A stretch of DNA of 64,000 nt from Oscillospiraceae bacterium (GTDB taxonomy: Bacteria > Bacillota > Clostridia > Oscillospirales > Oscillospiraceae), in contig JAFYAU010000022.1 of assembly GCA_017540565.1 (NCBI GenBank), positions 1 to 64,000 on the forward strand, written 5' to 3'. Positions 8,245 through 16,289 of the stretch are shown one piece after another. Every line of letters starts with the position of its first letter. The stretch's first letter is position 1. A program made the translations under genes and the position numbers. Below the pieces are notes generated by a model. It was given only the letters and a program-made list of their open reading frames with translations, did not search any database and was not told the origin of the DNA.

Positions 8245-8688
8245 ATGGACGCAACGGATCGAAAGACCAGACGCATCGGCTACGAGATCGCCAACGTCAG
8301 CCATCTGATGCGACGGAAGGGACCGTCCACGCTGCCCAGCACCAAGGAACTGACCCCAATGCAGAACTGGGTGATCGGGTACGTGCGTGAACACGGAGAG
8401 ACGGACATATTCCAGAGCGACATCGAACGCGTGTTTCATGTGACGGGGGCCACAGCCACCAACGTCCTCAAGCGCATGGAGCGGGACGACCTGATCGTCA
8501 GGGAACCGGTCTCCTCCGACCGGAGAAAGAAGCGCATCGTTCTGACGCCCCGTGCGATCCGCATCTCGGACGACGTGCGTGAGAAGATCGAGAGCAATGA
8601 GGAACTGATGAAGCAGGGCCTGACCGAACAGGAACTGGCCGTATTCTTCAGCGTGATCGATAAGATCAAAGAAAACCTGCAGAAATGA
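8245..8688 (+). CDS. MarR-family transcriptional regulator
   Basis: A 147-residue winged-helix protein. The DNA-binding core runs from about residue 35 to 110 (TPMQNWVIGYV..., then VTGATATNVLKRMERDDLIVREPVSSDRRKKRIVLT, the recognition helix and wing). MarR proteins bind palindromes as dimers and are released by small ligands. The gene follows the exporter genes by six bases and is closed by a strong terminator, so it is the third gene of the operon. The natural target is the GTTAG-N4-CTAAC palindrome at 4560-4573. This would give autoregulated, substrate-induced export; that link is inferred. Confidence 0.92.
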   Translation: MDATDRKTRRIGYEIANVSHLMRRKGPSTLPSTKELTPMQNWVIGYVREHGETDIFQSDIERVFHVTGATATNVLKRMERDDLIVREPVSSDRRKKRIVLTPRAIRISDDVREKIESNEELMKQGLTEQELAVFFSVIDKIKENLQK

Positions 8689-8690
8689 TG

Positions 8691-8723
8691 AACACCCCCT
8701 GCCCGTTCCGGGCAGGGGGTGTT
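8691..8723. terminator. Bidirectional terminator between exporter operon and URO-D gene
   Basis: A 15-bp perfect stem (8691-8705 with 8709-8723) closes a 3-base loop between two convergent genes. The stem is GC-rich in the middle with AAC/GTT at its base; tails are short on both sides. Confidence 0.85.
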
Positions 8724-8745
8724 TCGCACTGAAAGAGGAATGCGG

Positions 8746-9789
8746 TCAGCGGTTCCGCTTGTATGCGTCGATTCCGTAATCCTCGCAGACCTCGGTAGTC
8801 CAGCGGTTGTGTGAGTTGAGGACCTCGTCCTCCGGATCGCAGAACAGCCACCCGTCGAATACGTACATGCCGTATTTCGTGTAGCGGTCGATGGTCTCCC
8901 GGACGATGCTCTTGTACTTTTCCTCCGTGATGTTGACATCGCTGAGTTCGCCGGTCATGTCGAAACCGCCGCAGATCACCAGCCGGTCGCCGTACTTCTT
9001 CTGGAGGGCGACGAGGTCGTTGCTCAGCTGGGCGGGATCCCAGTAGGTGACCCCCATCTCCAGCCAGTCGTCGATGAACATGGTACAGTTGCCGCAGCAG
9101 TGCATCGCGACGGGGATGTCCCTCTCCTTGGCATACCGGATCAGATCCTCATAGGCGGGACGGAAGATCGTGCGGTACTGCTGCAGGGACATGAACGGGG
9201 CCTTCCATGTGGCCAGGTCGTCGGTGAGCTGCAGGAAATCCGGCTTGTACAGGTCGATGATATGATCCAGAACGTCGCAGTAGAAAGCGGACATGTAGTC
9301 GACCAGGGCCTTCATCTCCTCCGGATCCTCCACCATGGCGCACAGGCCTTCCTCAAAGCCCATGAAGGACATGATCTGCTGAAAATAGCCGAGATGAGTC
9401 ATCAGTCCCAGCGCGGACTGATTCCTGTCCACCCCCATGGCGGCGAGACCGGCAAGATCCTTCTCCGCCGTGGCTTCCCAGTCAACGCCGGACAGATCGG
9501 GAGCCTTGATCACATCGCGCCAGTCGGCGATGTCCTTCAGAATGAAAACGCCGGGCTTGGGCAGGGGGCTGTAGCCCGTCTCCCTGGTGGTCACGTACGG
9601 AACGCCCCAGATGTCGATCAGCTCGCCGTTCTCCGCGGGCGTGTGCGCCAGCACGCTGGTGTTTGTGTTCATGCAGGTGAGCGGGAATTTGGCATAGGGA
9701 TTGGGAAAGTAGCAGTACTGAAGCATCCGGTCCGGCTGGATCCCCTTGGCCATATCCAGGAACATCTGCTTGGGCGTGCGTTCGGACAT
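8746..9789 (-). CDS. Uroporphyrinogen decarboxylase (URO-D) family protein
   Basis: A 347-residue TIM-barrel protein of the URO-D superfamily. It has the HCCGNC motif (about residues 230-235), in the region where corrinoid:coenzyme M-type methyltransferases (MtaA/CmuA branch) bind catalytic zinc. It lacks the usual N-terminal residues of true HemE, and no other haem gene is nearby, so a methyl-transfer role is more likely than haem synthesis. The methyl donor or acceptor cannot be predicted. The start ATG at 9789 has a good AGGAGG upstream. It is a monocistronic unit between a shared terminator and a divergent promoter region; S-adenosylhomocysteine genes lie 2 kb away but not in its operon. 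Confidence 0.82.
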   Translation of the reverse strand: MSERTPKQMFLDMAKGIQPDRMLQYCYFPNPYAKFPLTCMNTNTSVLAHTPAENGELIDIWGVPYVTTRETGYSPLPKPGVFILKDIADWRDVIKAPDLSGVDWEATAEKDLAGLAAMGVDRNQSALGLMTHLGYFQQIMSFMGFEEGLCAMVEDPEEMKALVDYMSAFYCDVLDHIIDLYKPDFLQLTDDLATWKAPFMSLQQYRTIFRPAYEDLIRYAKERDIPVAMHCCGNCTMFIDDWLEMGVTYWDPAQLSNDLVALQKKYGDRLVICGGFDMTGELSDVNITEEKYKSIVRETIDRYTKYGMYVFDGWLFCDPEDEVLNSHNRWTTEVCEDYGIDAYKRNR

Positions 9790-10016
9790 AGTGATTCCTC
9801 CTTAATAGCTGCGGGGACGCGCCCCGGATCTTTGACCTCTTCATTATAGTACGAATACAGTTTGAACGAAAGTTTGTAAAACAGACAAAATACCACGCCG
9901 TCATTTGTGCATAATGACGAAAACGGAATTGCACCGTATTTTTTTCCTGTTATTCACGCATTTTTCATATTCGACAGATATGATGCAGAAGAGAAAAACC
10001 AAAGGGGGGATCAGCG

Positions 10017-11420
10017 GTGCCGTCAGAACGAAAACCATATGGAGACCAGAGCATGTCGGAGGTGCTGCGGTCCGTATCGGAGAAGGACGGAACTCCGGCC
10101 GGGGGCGGAAGCCGCCCGGATTATTACGAGGCCTGGCATGAACCTGCCAAGACGTATGATGAGCTGGAGGAGAGCCTGCATTCGCCCAATTATCACAGCG
10201 CCGTCCGGGGCCTGGGAAGCGGAGCTGCCGTGCAGAGAAAGAAGAAGAAAAAAGGCGGCGCCGGGAAAACGGTGAGGACGATCCTGCTGGTGGCCCTGTG
10301 CTGCGCGGCGGGCGCTTTCTGCGGAATGACGGCGGCGAAGATCACACTGGACCGGGCGGCGGAACCGGCGGACACCGTGCGGGCGGAGAGTGCCGCCGGG
10401 GAAGAGGTTTCCGGTGTTCCTGCGAAGACCGTGCTTCCCACGGAGCCGGTCAGCACGGGTGAGGAACTGACGCCGGAGGAGATCTATGACATCGGATGCA
10501 GTCAGAGCGTGGGCATCCAGGTGACGGCATCCGGATACAACATCTTCGGACAGCCGGTCACGACCACCCCCGTCGCCGGATCCGGGTTCATCATTTCCGA
10601 GGACGGGTATATCGTCACGAATTTCCATGTGATCGAATACGCACTCTTGGGAAGAAACCGGACAGTGACCGTTCATACCTATGACGGCACCTCCTACGAG
10701 GCGGAGGTGACGGGGTACGACGAGGACGGAGACATCGCCGTCCTGAAGATCGAAGCGGAAGGCCTGAACGCCGTGACCGTGGGGAGCATGGACGACTGCC
10801 GTGTGGGGAATACTGTTTATGCGATAGGAAACCCGCTGGGGGAGCTCACCTATACGATGACCGACGGCATCATCTGCGCGCTTGACCGCGTGATCACTAC
10901 GGACACGTCGTTCTCCATCAACGTTTTCCAGATCAACGCGGCGGTGAACTCCGGCAATTCCGGAGGCCCGGTGTACAATACCCGGGGGCAGGTGATCGGA
11001 ATCGTCGACGCCAAGTATTCCGCCACGGGAGTCGAGGGGATCGGCTTCGCCATCCCGCTTGACGACGCCTCGCGCGTGATCCGGGACCTGGTGGAACGGG
11101 GATACGTGACGGGCAAGGCCTATCTGGGAATCAAGGTCCGCACGGTTACGGAGACCATTGCCGCCTATTACGGACTGCCACGCGGCGCCTACGTGGATTA
11201 CGTGGAGGAGGGAAGCTGTTCTGAGAAGGCGGGCATCCTCCCCGGAGACATCATAACGAAGATAGGAAACTATGAGATCCTGGCAAAGGAAGACGTGCGT
11301 ACCGCCAGGGCGGGATACGGTGCAGGGGACACCGTGGAAGTGCAGTTCCAGCGCGGAGCGGAAACGGTGACCGTCACGCTCACCTTCGACGAAGAACCTC
11401 CGATGAGCGTTTCCCCCTGA
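10017..11420 (+). CDS. HtrA/DegP-type membrane-anchored serine protease with PDZ domain
   Basis: A 467-residue protease. A cytoplasmic N-terminus of about 85 residues ends in a lysine cluster, then one membrane helix (about 88-108) anchors it. The trypsin-like domain has the catalytic triad His204 (TNFHVIE), Asp239 (GDIAVL) and Ser315 (GNSGGP). A single PDZ domain (about 360-460) recognises unfolded C-termini. Such proteases handle misfolded envelope proteins in Firmicutes. Translation starts at a GTG (10017) behind AAAGGGGGG. The neighbours do not form an operon with it; a bidirectional hairpin follows. Confidence 0.93.
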   Translation: MPSERKPYGDQSMSEVLRSVSEKDGTPAGGGSRPDYYEAWHEPAKTYDELEESLHSPNYHSAVRGLGSGAAVQRKKKKKGGAGKTVRTILLVALCCAAGAFCGMTAAKITLDRAAEPADTVRAESAAGEEVSGVPAKTVLPTEPVSTGEELTPEEIYDIGCSQSVGIQVTASGYNIFGQPVTTTPVAGSGFIISEDGYIVTNFHVIEYALLGRNRTVTVHTYDGTSYEAEVTGYDEDGDIAVLKIEAEGLNAVTVGSMDDCRVGNTVYAIGNPLGELTYTMTDGIICALDRVITTDTSFSINVFQINAAVNSGNSGGPVYNTRGQVIGIVDAKYSATGVEGIGFAIPLDDASRVIRDLVERGYVTGKAYLGIKVRTVTETIAAYYGLPRGAYVDYVEEGSCSEKAGILPGDIITKIGNYEILAKEDVRTARAGYGAGDTVEVQFQRGAETVTVTLTFDEEPPMSVSP

Positions 11421-11440
11421 ACAATGATAACGAAAAACAG

Positions 11441-11472
11441 CCGGCGGCCGGAGAATCCTCTCCAGCCGCCGG
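11441..11472. terminator. Bidirectional terminator between htrA and the ahcY operon
   Basis: A 14-bp stem with one mismatch (11441-11454 with 11459-11472) has a 4-base loop. On the minus strand, the direction of the ahcY operon, it is followed by CTGTTTTTCG; on the plus strand by GTTCATTATATC. Confidence 0.85.
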
Positions 11473-11513
11473 GTTCATTATATCTTGATTGAGCAAGGGG
11501 CAAAGCCCGATGT

Positions 11514-12758
11514 TTACAGGGCCCAGCTGGAGAGATATTCCCGCTGGCTGTCGGTCAGGCTGTCGATGGAAAGACCGCAGGCTGCCAGCTTGCGGCGGGC
11601 GACCTCATCGTCGATGGACTCCGGAACGGGAATGACCCGCGCCGTCAGCTCGTCCCTGTGATCGGCCAGATACCTGGCGCAGAGGGACTGGATGGCGAAG
11701 CTCATGTCCATGATCTCCGCCGGATGACCGTCTCCGCTGGCAAGATTGACGAGCCGGCCTTCCGCCAGGACGAACAGATGCCGGCCGTTATCCAGCGTAT
11801 ATCCGATGATGTTCTGGCGCTGTTCGAAGCGCTCGCGGGCGTTGGCATCCAGCCAGGCGACGTCCACCTCGACATTGAAGTGACCGGCGTTGCACAGAAC
11901 GGCGCCGTCCTTCATGCGGGAAAAGTGGTCCGCGGTAATGACGTCCCGGCATCCGGTGCTCGTGACGAACATGTCTCCGATCTCCGCGGCCTGTTCCATG
12001 GGCATCACCTTAAATCCGTCCATCATGGCCTCCAGCGCCTTGACGGGATCCACTTCGCAGACGATCACGTGTGCGCCGAAGCCCTTGGCGCGCATGCAGA
12101 TACCTCTGCCGCACCAACCGTAGCCGGCGACGACGACGTTCTTTCCGGCGACGATCAGGTTCGTCGTACGGTTGATGCCGTCCCAGACAGACTGGCCGGT
12201 CCCGTAGCGGTTGTCGAACAGATATTTGCAGCGGGCGTTGTTTACGGTGATCATGGGGAAGCGGAGGCTGCCCTCCCGTTCCATGGCATTGAGACGGATG
12301 ACACCCGTGGTGGTCTCCTCACAGCCGCCGATCACGCCGGGGATCAGATGGGTCAGTTTCGTATGAAGCAGGTTTACCAGATCTCCGCCGTCGTCGATCA
12401 CGATGTTGGGACCGTACTCCAGCACGTGGGTGAGATGGGATTCATATTCTTCGGGCGTTGCGCCGTGCCAGGCGTGCACGTCGATACCGCCGGCGGCCAC
12501 GGCCGCGGCGACGTCGTCCTGCGTGGACAGGGGGTTGCAGCCCGTTACATGCATCTCCGCACCGCCTGCCTGCAGGCAGCGGCAGAGGTAGGCCGTTTTG
12601 GCCTCCATGTGAACGGAAAGCGCGACGGTCAGACCGGCGAAAGGCTTCTCCCTTTCAAAGTCTTCCCGAATGCCCCGCAGAAGGGGCATGTTCCTCTCGA
12701 CCCAACTGATCTTTCTCTCGCCGGAAGGGGCGAGGGCGATGTCTCTGATCTCACTCAT
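11514..12758 (-). CDS. ahcY: Adenosylhomocysteinase-family protein (SAH or S-inosylhomocysteine hydrolase)
   Basis: A 414-residue NAD-dependent hydrolase of the SAHH family. It keeps STQDDVAAA, the conserved substrate-domain His (SVHMEAKT), EETTTGV, a Lys and FDN in NNARCKYLFDN, and the NAD-binding loop GYGWCGRGI. It is of the short bacterial/archaeal type, without the 40-residue insertion and without the C-terminal KPDHYRY-like tail of eukaryotic enzymes. Its start codon overlaps the stop of the upstream deaminase gene (ATGA). In Methanocaldococcus a deaminase first turns SAH into S-inosylhomocysteine and an SAHH-like enzyme then cleaves that product. The coupling here makes the same scheme plausible, so the true substrate may be S-inosylhomocysteine. 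Confidence 0.92.
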   Translation of the reverse strand: MSEIRDIALAPSGERKISWVERNMPLLRGIREDFEREKPFAGLTVALSVHMEAKTAYLCRCLQAGGAEMHVTGCNPLSTQDDVAAAVAAGGIDVHAWHGATPEEYESHLTHVLEYGPNIVIDDGGDLVNLLHTKLTHLIPGVIGGCEETTTGVIRLNAMEREGSLRFPMITVNNARCKYLFDNRYGTGQSVWDGINRTTNLIVAGKNVVVAGYGWCGRGICMRAKGFGAHVIVCEVDPVKALEAMMDGFKVMPMEQAAEIGDMFVTSTGCRDVITADHFSRMKDGAVLCNAGHFNVEVDVAWLDANARERFEQRQNIIGYTLDNGRHLFVLAEGRLVNLASGDGHPAEIMDMSFAIQSLCARYLADHRDELTARVIPVPESIDDEVARRKLAACGLSIDSLTDSQREYLSSWAL

Positions 12759-14035
12759 TTCACAGTACCGATCCTTTCACATGTCTGTCTGACATGGGCG
12801 TATATCTCTTCCATGTCCGTATCCGAAAGTTTTCCGTTCAGAACGACGGGAACGCCGTTCACGATCACGGTCTCAGTCTCATACCCGGTGGCGGAGTAGC
12901 ACAGGGAGGCGACGGGATCATTTACCGGCTGCATGTTCGGGCGGTCCAGGTCAAGGATGACCAGATCCGCCTTCGCTCCCTCCCGGATGACGCCCAGATC
13001 GTCGAGACAGAGCGCGCGGGCGCCGTTGACCGTGGCCATCAGGAAAGCCTCCCTCGCTGTCACGGCCAGAGGATCGTGCTCGTTGGCTTTGTGTATAAGG
13101 GTCAGGCAGGCGAGATCGCGGAACATGTTCAGGGCGTTGTTGGAGGAGGATCCGTCGGTCCCAAGGGCGACGTTCACGCCCGCCTTCAGCATCTTTGTCA
13201 CAGGCGCGAAGCCATTGGCCAGTTTCATGTTGCTGATGGGATTTGTGGCCACGCTGGTGTCCCGCTGCTTCAGCAGGGCGATATCTTCATCCGTGGCGTA
13301 AACGCAGTGGGCAACGACGGTCCTGTCCGTCAGAAGGCCGCAGCGGTCGGCCAGCTCAATGGGAGTGCATCCGTACTGCTCCCTTATGGACGCCATCTCG
13401 CTGGCGGATTCGGAAAGATGGATGGAAAGGCCGAGACCCATTCTGCGGGCGGTATCTGCCGCCTGCTTCATATAGTCGGCGGTGCAGGAATAGGGAGCAT
13501 GCGGCGCGATCATGAAGGACAGCGTGGGGTACTGCTTCCAGTTCTCAAAGAGACGTACGGCCTGCTCCAGACGGGGATTCGGTCCGTCCACACCGTCCGG
13601 CGCGCCGGAGAGTCCGCGCGAAAGGACGGCGCGGATGCCGGTATCCACTGCGGCCTGGGCCGCCTCTTCCATGAACATGCCCATATCATAATAGGCGGTG
13701 GTGCCTGTAAGCAGCATCTCCGCACAGGCCAGCTTGCTTGACCAGTAGCAGTCCTCTCCGGTGAGGAGGTCCTCCATCGGGGCGATGCGCCCAAACAGCC
13801 AGTCATTGAACGTGAGATCGTCTGCACAGTTGCGGAAGACCGTCATGTAGGCGTGGCAGTGAGCATTGATGAGACCGGGAATCAGGAGCCGGCCGCTGCC
13901 GTCGATGGTACGGTCGGCGGCGAACCCTTCGGGGACTCTGTCAACGGCGGAGATGCGCTCGCCGGAGACGCAGACGTCCACGACCCGTTCTCCGTCCGGA
14001 AGAACGGCGAGAATGTTCCGGATAAGAAGATTCAT
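12755..14035 (-). CDS. mtaD: SAH/5'-methylthioadenosine deaminase-type amidohydrolase
   Basis: A 426-residue metal-dependent amidohydrolase. Metal ligands are visible as HCH near the end of the first strand (NAHCHAYMTVFR), HLSES, HCVYATDED and GTDGSSSNN. The overall layout matches MtaD/DadD deaminases, which remove the 6-amino group from S-adenosylhomocysteine, methylthioadenosine or 5'-deoxyadenosine. The ATG at 14035 is preferred, with AAGGAG upstream; a longer frame exists but its extra residues do not match the family. It is the first gene of a two-gene operon with the SAHH-like gene, overlapping by four bases. Together they would clear methyltransfer by-products and recover homocysteine. 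Confidence 0.9.
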   Translation of the reverse strand: MNLLIRNILAVLPDGERVVDVCVSGERISAVDRVPEGFAADRTIDGSGRLLIPGLINAHCHAYMTVFRNCADDLTFNDWLFGRIAPMEDLLTGEDCYWSSKLACAEMLLTGTTAYYDMGMFMEEAAQAAVDTGIRAVLSRGLSGAPDGVDGPNPRLEQAVRLFENWKQYPTLSFMIAPHAPYSCTADYMKQAADTARRMGLGLSIHLSESASEMASIREQYGCTPIELADRCGLLTDRTVVAHCVYATDEDIALLKQRDTSVATNPISNMKLANGFAPVTKMLKAGVNVALGTDGSSSNNALNMFRDLACLTLIHKANEHDPLAVTAREAFLMATVNGARALCLDDLGVIREGAKADLVILDLDRPNMQPVNDPVASLCYSATGYETETVIVNGVPVVLNGKLSDTDMEEIYAHVRQTCERIGTVK

Positions 14036-14147
14036 TGGGATTTCTCCTTCGCAGGTGATTTGCGTGAAGCGCTTTTTTACTGTAACAGAAACGGCGACAT
14101 GCCGCAAGGCGGCGGGAGGGAAAAAAGCCGGAAAAACCCGAAAAAGC

Positions 14148-14174
14148 CTATCATTTTGAATGCCTTTGTGATAG
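14148..14174 (+). promoter_or_regulatory. Putative promoter with inverted repeat CTATCA-N15-TGATAG
   Basis: CTATCA (14148-14153) and TGATAG (14169-14174) are perfect inverted repeats. The right one overlaps a possible -10 box (TAGAAT, 14171-14176); no good -35 is present. It lies about 50 bases upstream of the lipoprotein gene that heads the long plus-strand run, so a regulated promoter is plausible. Confidence 0.4.
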
Positions 14175-14226
14175 AATAAAACAGTTATAGTAGGCGTATT
14201 ATGCGCCGACGGAAGGAGACGCGCCG

Positions 14227-15552
14227 ATGAAGCGCTTTTTGAAAACGGCAGCGTGCGCCGCGCTGGCCGCTCTGCTCTGCCTGCTCCTGACCGGCTGCTT
14301 CGGCACGACGGCGGAAGAACTGTACAGGCTTCCCCGGTCGTCGGAACGGGGCACGCGCATCCAGCGCAGCATTGACGAACGGCTGGACAGCGGACTGGAG
14401 TTTTCCGCTCCCGTCGCGGGGTACAACCGGCAGGCCATCCAGCAGTATGACCTGGACGGAGACGGGGTCCAGGAGGTCATCGCCTTTTTCCGTACGGAAG
14501 GAGAGGCTCCGCTGGAGATCGACATCATCAGAGAAGAGAACGGGGAATACAGGCTGGCTTCCCAGATCTTCGGCGAAGGAAGAGCCGTGGACAGCGTCCA
14601 GTATACGGACATGGACGGCGACGGAGTCAGCGAACTGCTGGTGGGCTGGCAGATGAGCACGTTGGTCAAGGTGCTGGATATCTACAGCGTCAGGGATTAT
14701 GAGCCGGTGCTCATCGCCGAATCGGCGTACAGTTCCTATATCTGCTGCGACATGAACGCCGCCGAGGGAGACGAGGTGCTGATTCTGAAAGACCCGGGAG
14801 CGGAGAGCGCCGGAGAGGCGGTGCTCTGCACTCTGATGGAGGACGGAGAGATCATCACGTCCACCGCGGCGCTGTCGCGCGAAGCGGAGGCCATTTCGCG
14901 TGTCCAGAGCGGAGAGACCTCTGACCGTCATACGGCGGTCTTTGTGGACAGCATGTGCGGCGGAGGACTCGTGACGGACGTTCTTGCCGAGCGTGAAGGA
15001 ACGCTGTACAACGTCGTGACGGACGAAGGTGCGGAAAACACGACGGCAAGGCCGGTAAACGTCTACTGTTCGGACATTGACCGGGACGGCGTCATGGAGA
15101 TCCCGGATCCGAGACAGGTTTATTCACAGTCGGAAACGCCGTATTATGTGATCTACTGGAAGACCCGCACCATCCGCGGGTTTTCCATGGAAAAACTGTG
15201 TACTTACCACAACTTCACCGACGGCTGGTATCTGGTGCTGCCGGAAGAACTGGCACAGTCCCTGTCCGTGCGACGGCTGGATTCGGTGTCCGGAGAGCGG
15301 ACGGTGGTGCTGTCCACGGTGAGCGGGAACAAAGACGATCCCACGGTCACGGACATCCTGGCGGTATATACGCTGACCGGAGACAACAAGGCGGAGCGGG
15401 CGGCCATGTCCGGACGTTTCCTTCTGGCGGACGATGACAGGAGACTGTTCGCCGCTTCGATCCTCAGCGGCGGACAGGACCTGGTGACCGAGGAGCAGAT
15501 CGGGGAGTCCTTCTCCCTGATCCGTACGAAATGGCTGACAGGAACCTATTGA
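14227..15552 (+). CDS. Lipoprotein with calcium-binding FG-GAP-like repeats
   Basis: A 441-residue exported lipoprotein. A basic start and hydrophobic core end in the lipobox LLTGC, with the lipidated Cys at about residue 23. The mature part has DxDGDG-type repeats (YDLDGDGVQEVI, TDMDGDGVSELL, SDIDRDGVMEIP) that resemble the metal-binding loops of FG-GAP/VCBS beta-propellers. Function is unknown. It sits 16 bases before a response regulator and sensor kinase gene pair, so it may be an accessory sensor or a target of that system. GGAAGGAGA precedes the ATG. Confidence 0.78.
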   Translation: MKRFLKTAACAALAALLCLLLTGCFGTTAEELYRLPRSSERGTRIQRSIDERLDSGLEFSAPVAGYNRQAIQQYDLDGDGVQEVIAFFRTEGEAPLEIDIIREENGEYRLASQIFGEGRAVDSVQYTDMDGDGVSELLVGWQMSTLVKVLDIYSVRDYEPVLIAESAYSSYICCDMNAAEGDEVLILKDPGAESAGEAVLCTLMEDGEIITSTAALSREAEAISRVQSGETSDRHTAVFVDSMCGGGLVTDVLAEREGTLYNVVTDEGAENTTARPVNVYCSDIDRDGVMEIPDPRQVYSQSETPYYVIYWKTRTIRGFSMEKLCTYHNFTDGWYLVLPEELAQSLSVRRLDSVSGERTVVLSTVSGNKDDPTVTDILAVYTLTGDNKAERAAMSGRFLLADDDRRLFAASILSGGQDLVTEEQIGESFSLIRTKWLTGTY

Positions 15553-15568
15553 AACGGGGAGTGGACCG

Positions 15569-16255
15569 ATGAAAAAAATCCTTGTACTTGAAGATGAAAC
15601 GAGCATCCGGAGCTTTGTAGTCATCAATCTCAAACGCGCCGGCTATGATCCCATCGAGGCGGGCACAGGGGCGGAAGCCTTCGAGAAACTGAAGGAGAAT
15701 CCGGATATCCGTGTGGCGCTGCTGGACATCATGCTTCCTGACATCGACGGATTTGAGGTGTGCCGGAGGATCCGTGCTTCCGATTCCAAAATGGGCATCA
15801 TCATGCTGACCGCCCGCACCCAGGAGATGGACAAGGTCACGGGACTGATGACGGGAGCTGACGACTATGTCACGAAACCCTTCTCTCCGGCCGAACTGAC
15901 GGCCAGAGTGGACGCTCTGTACCGCCGCCTGGGAGGGGAGGATAGCGCAGACAGCAGCGTGCTTGTCCAGGGACCGTTCCGCCTGAACACCAGGAACCGC
16001 ACGCTGGAGAAGAACGGGGAACGGATCAAGCTGACCCAGGTGGAGTATTCCATCATCAAAATGTTCATGGACAATCCGGGGAAGGCTCTTTCCCGCGAGG
16101 ACATTCTGAACATCGTCTGGGGCCGCGACTACTTCGGAGAGCTGAAGATCGTGGATGTGAACATCCGCCGCCTCCGCATAAAGATCGAGGACGATTCCAC
16201 CAATCCCACATACATTACCACTGTCTGGGGATACGGGTATAAATGGGGAATCTGA
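15569..16255 (+). CDS. OmpR/PhoB-family response regulator
   Basis: A 228-residue two-domain regulator. The receiver domain (1-120) has the acidic pocket (LEDE, residues 7-10), the phosphoacceptor Asp53 (LLDIMLPD), a conserved Thr (MLTA) and the KPF lysine. The C-terminal winged-helix domain (about 130-226) has the usual 'VEYSIIKMFMDNPGKALSREDI' and 'VNIRRLRIKIEDD...YITTVWGYGYKW' elements. The gene is followed by its cognate kinase after 34 bases. The stimulus is unknown; regulators of this type bind 11-bp-phased direct repeats. Confidence 0.94.
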   Translation: MKKILVLEDETSIRSFVVINLKRAGYDPIEAGTGAEAFEKLKENPDIRVALLDIMLPDIDGFEVCRRIRASDSKMGIIMLTARTQEMDKVTGLMTGADDYVTKPFSPAELTARVDALYRRLGGEDSADSSVLVQGPFRLNTRNRTLEKNGERIKLTQVEYSIIKMFMDNPGKALSREDILNIVWGRDYFGELKIVDVNIRRLRIKIEDDSTNPTYITTVWGYGYKWGI

Positions 16256-16289
16256 CGCGGGAAACATGCCGCGGAAAGGCGGGTAGCGC

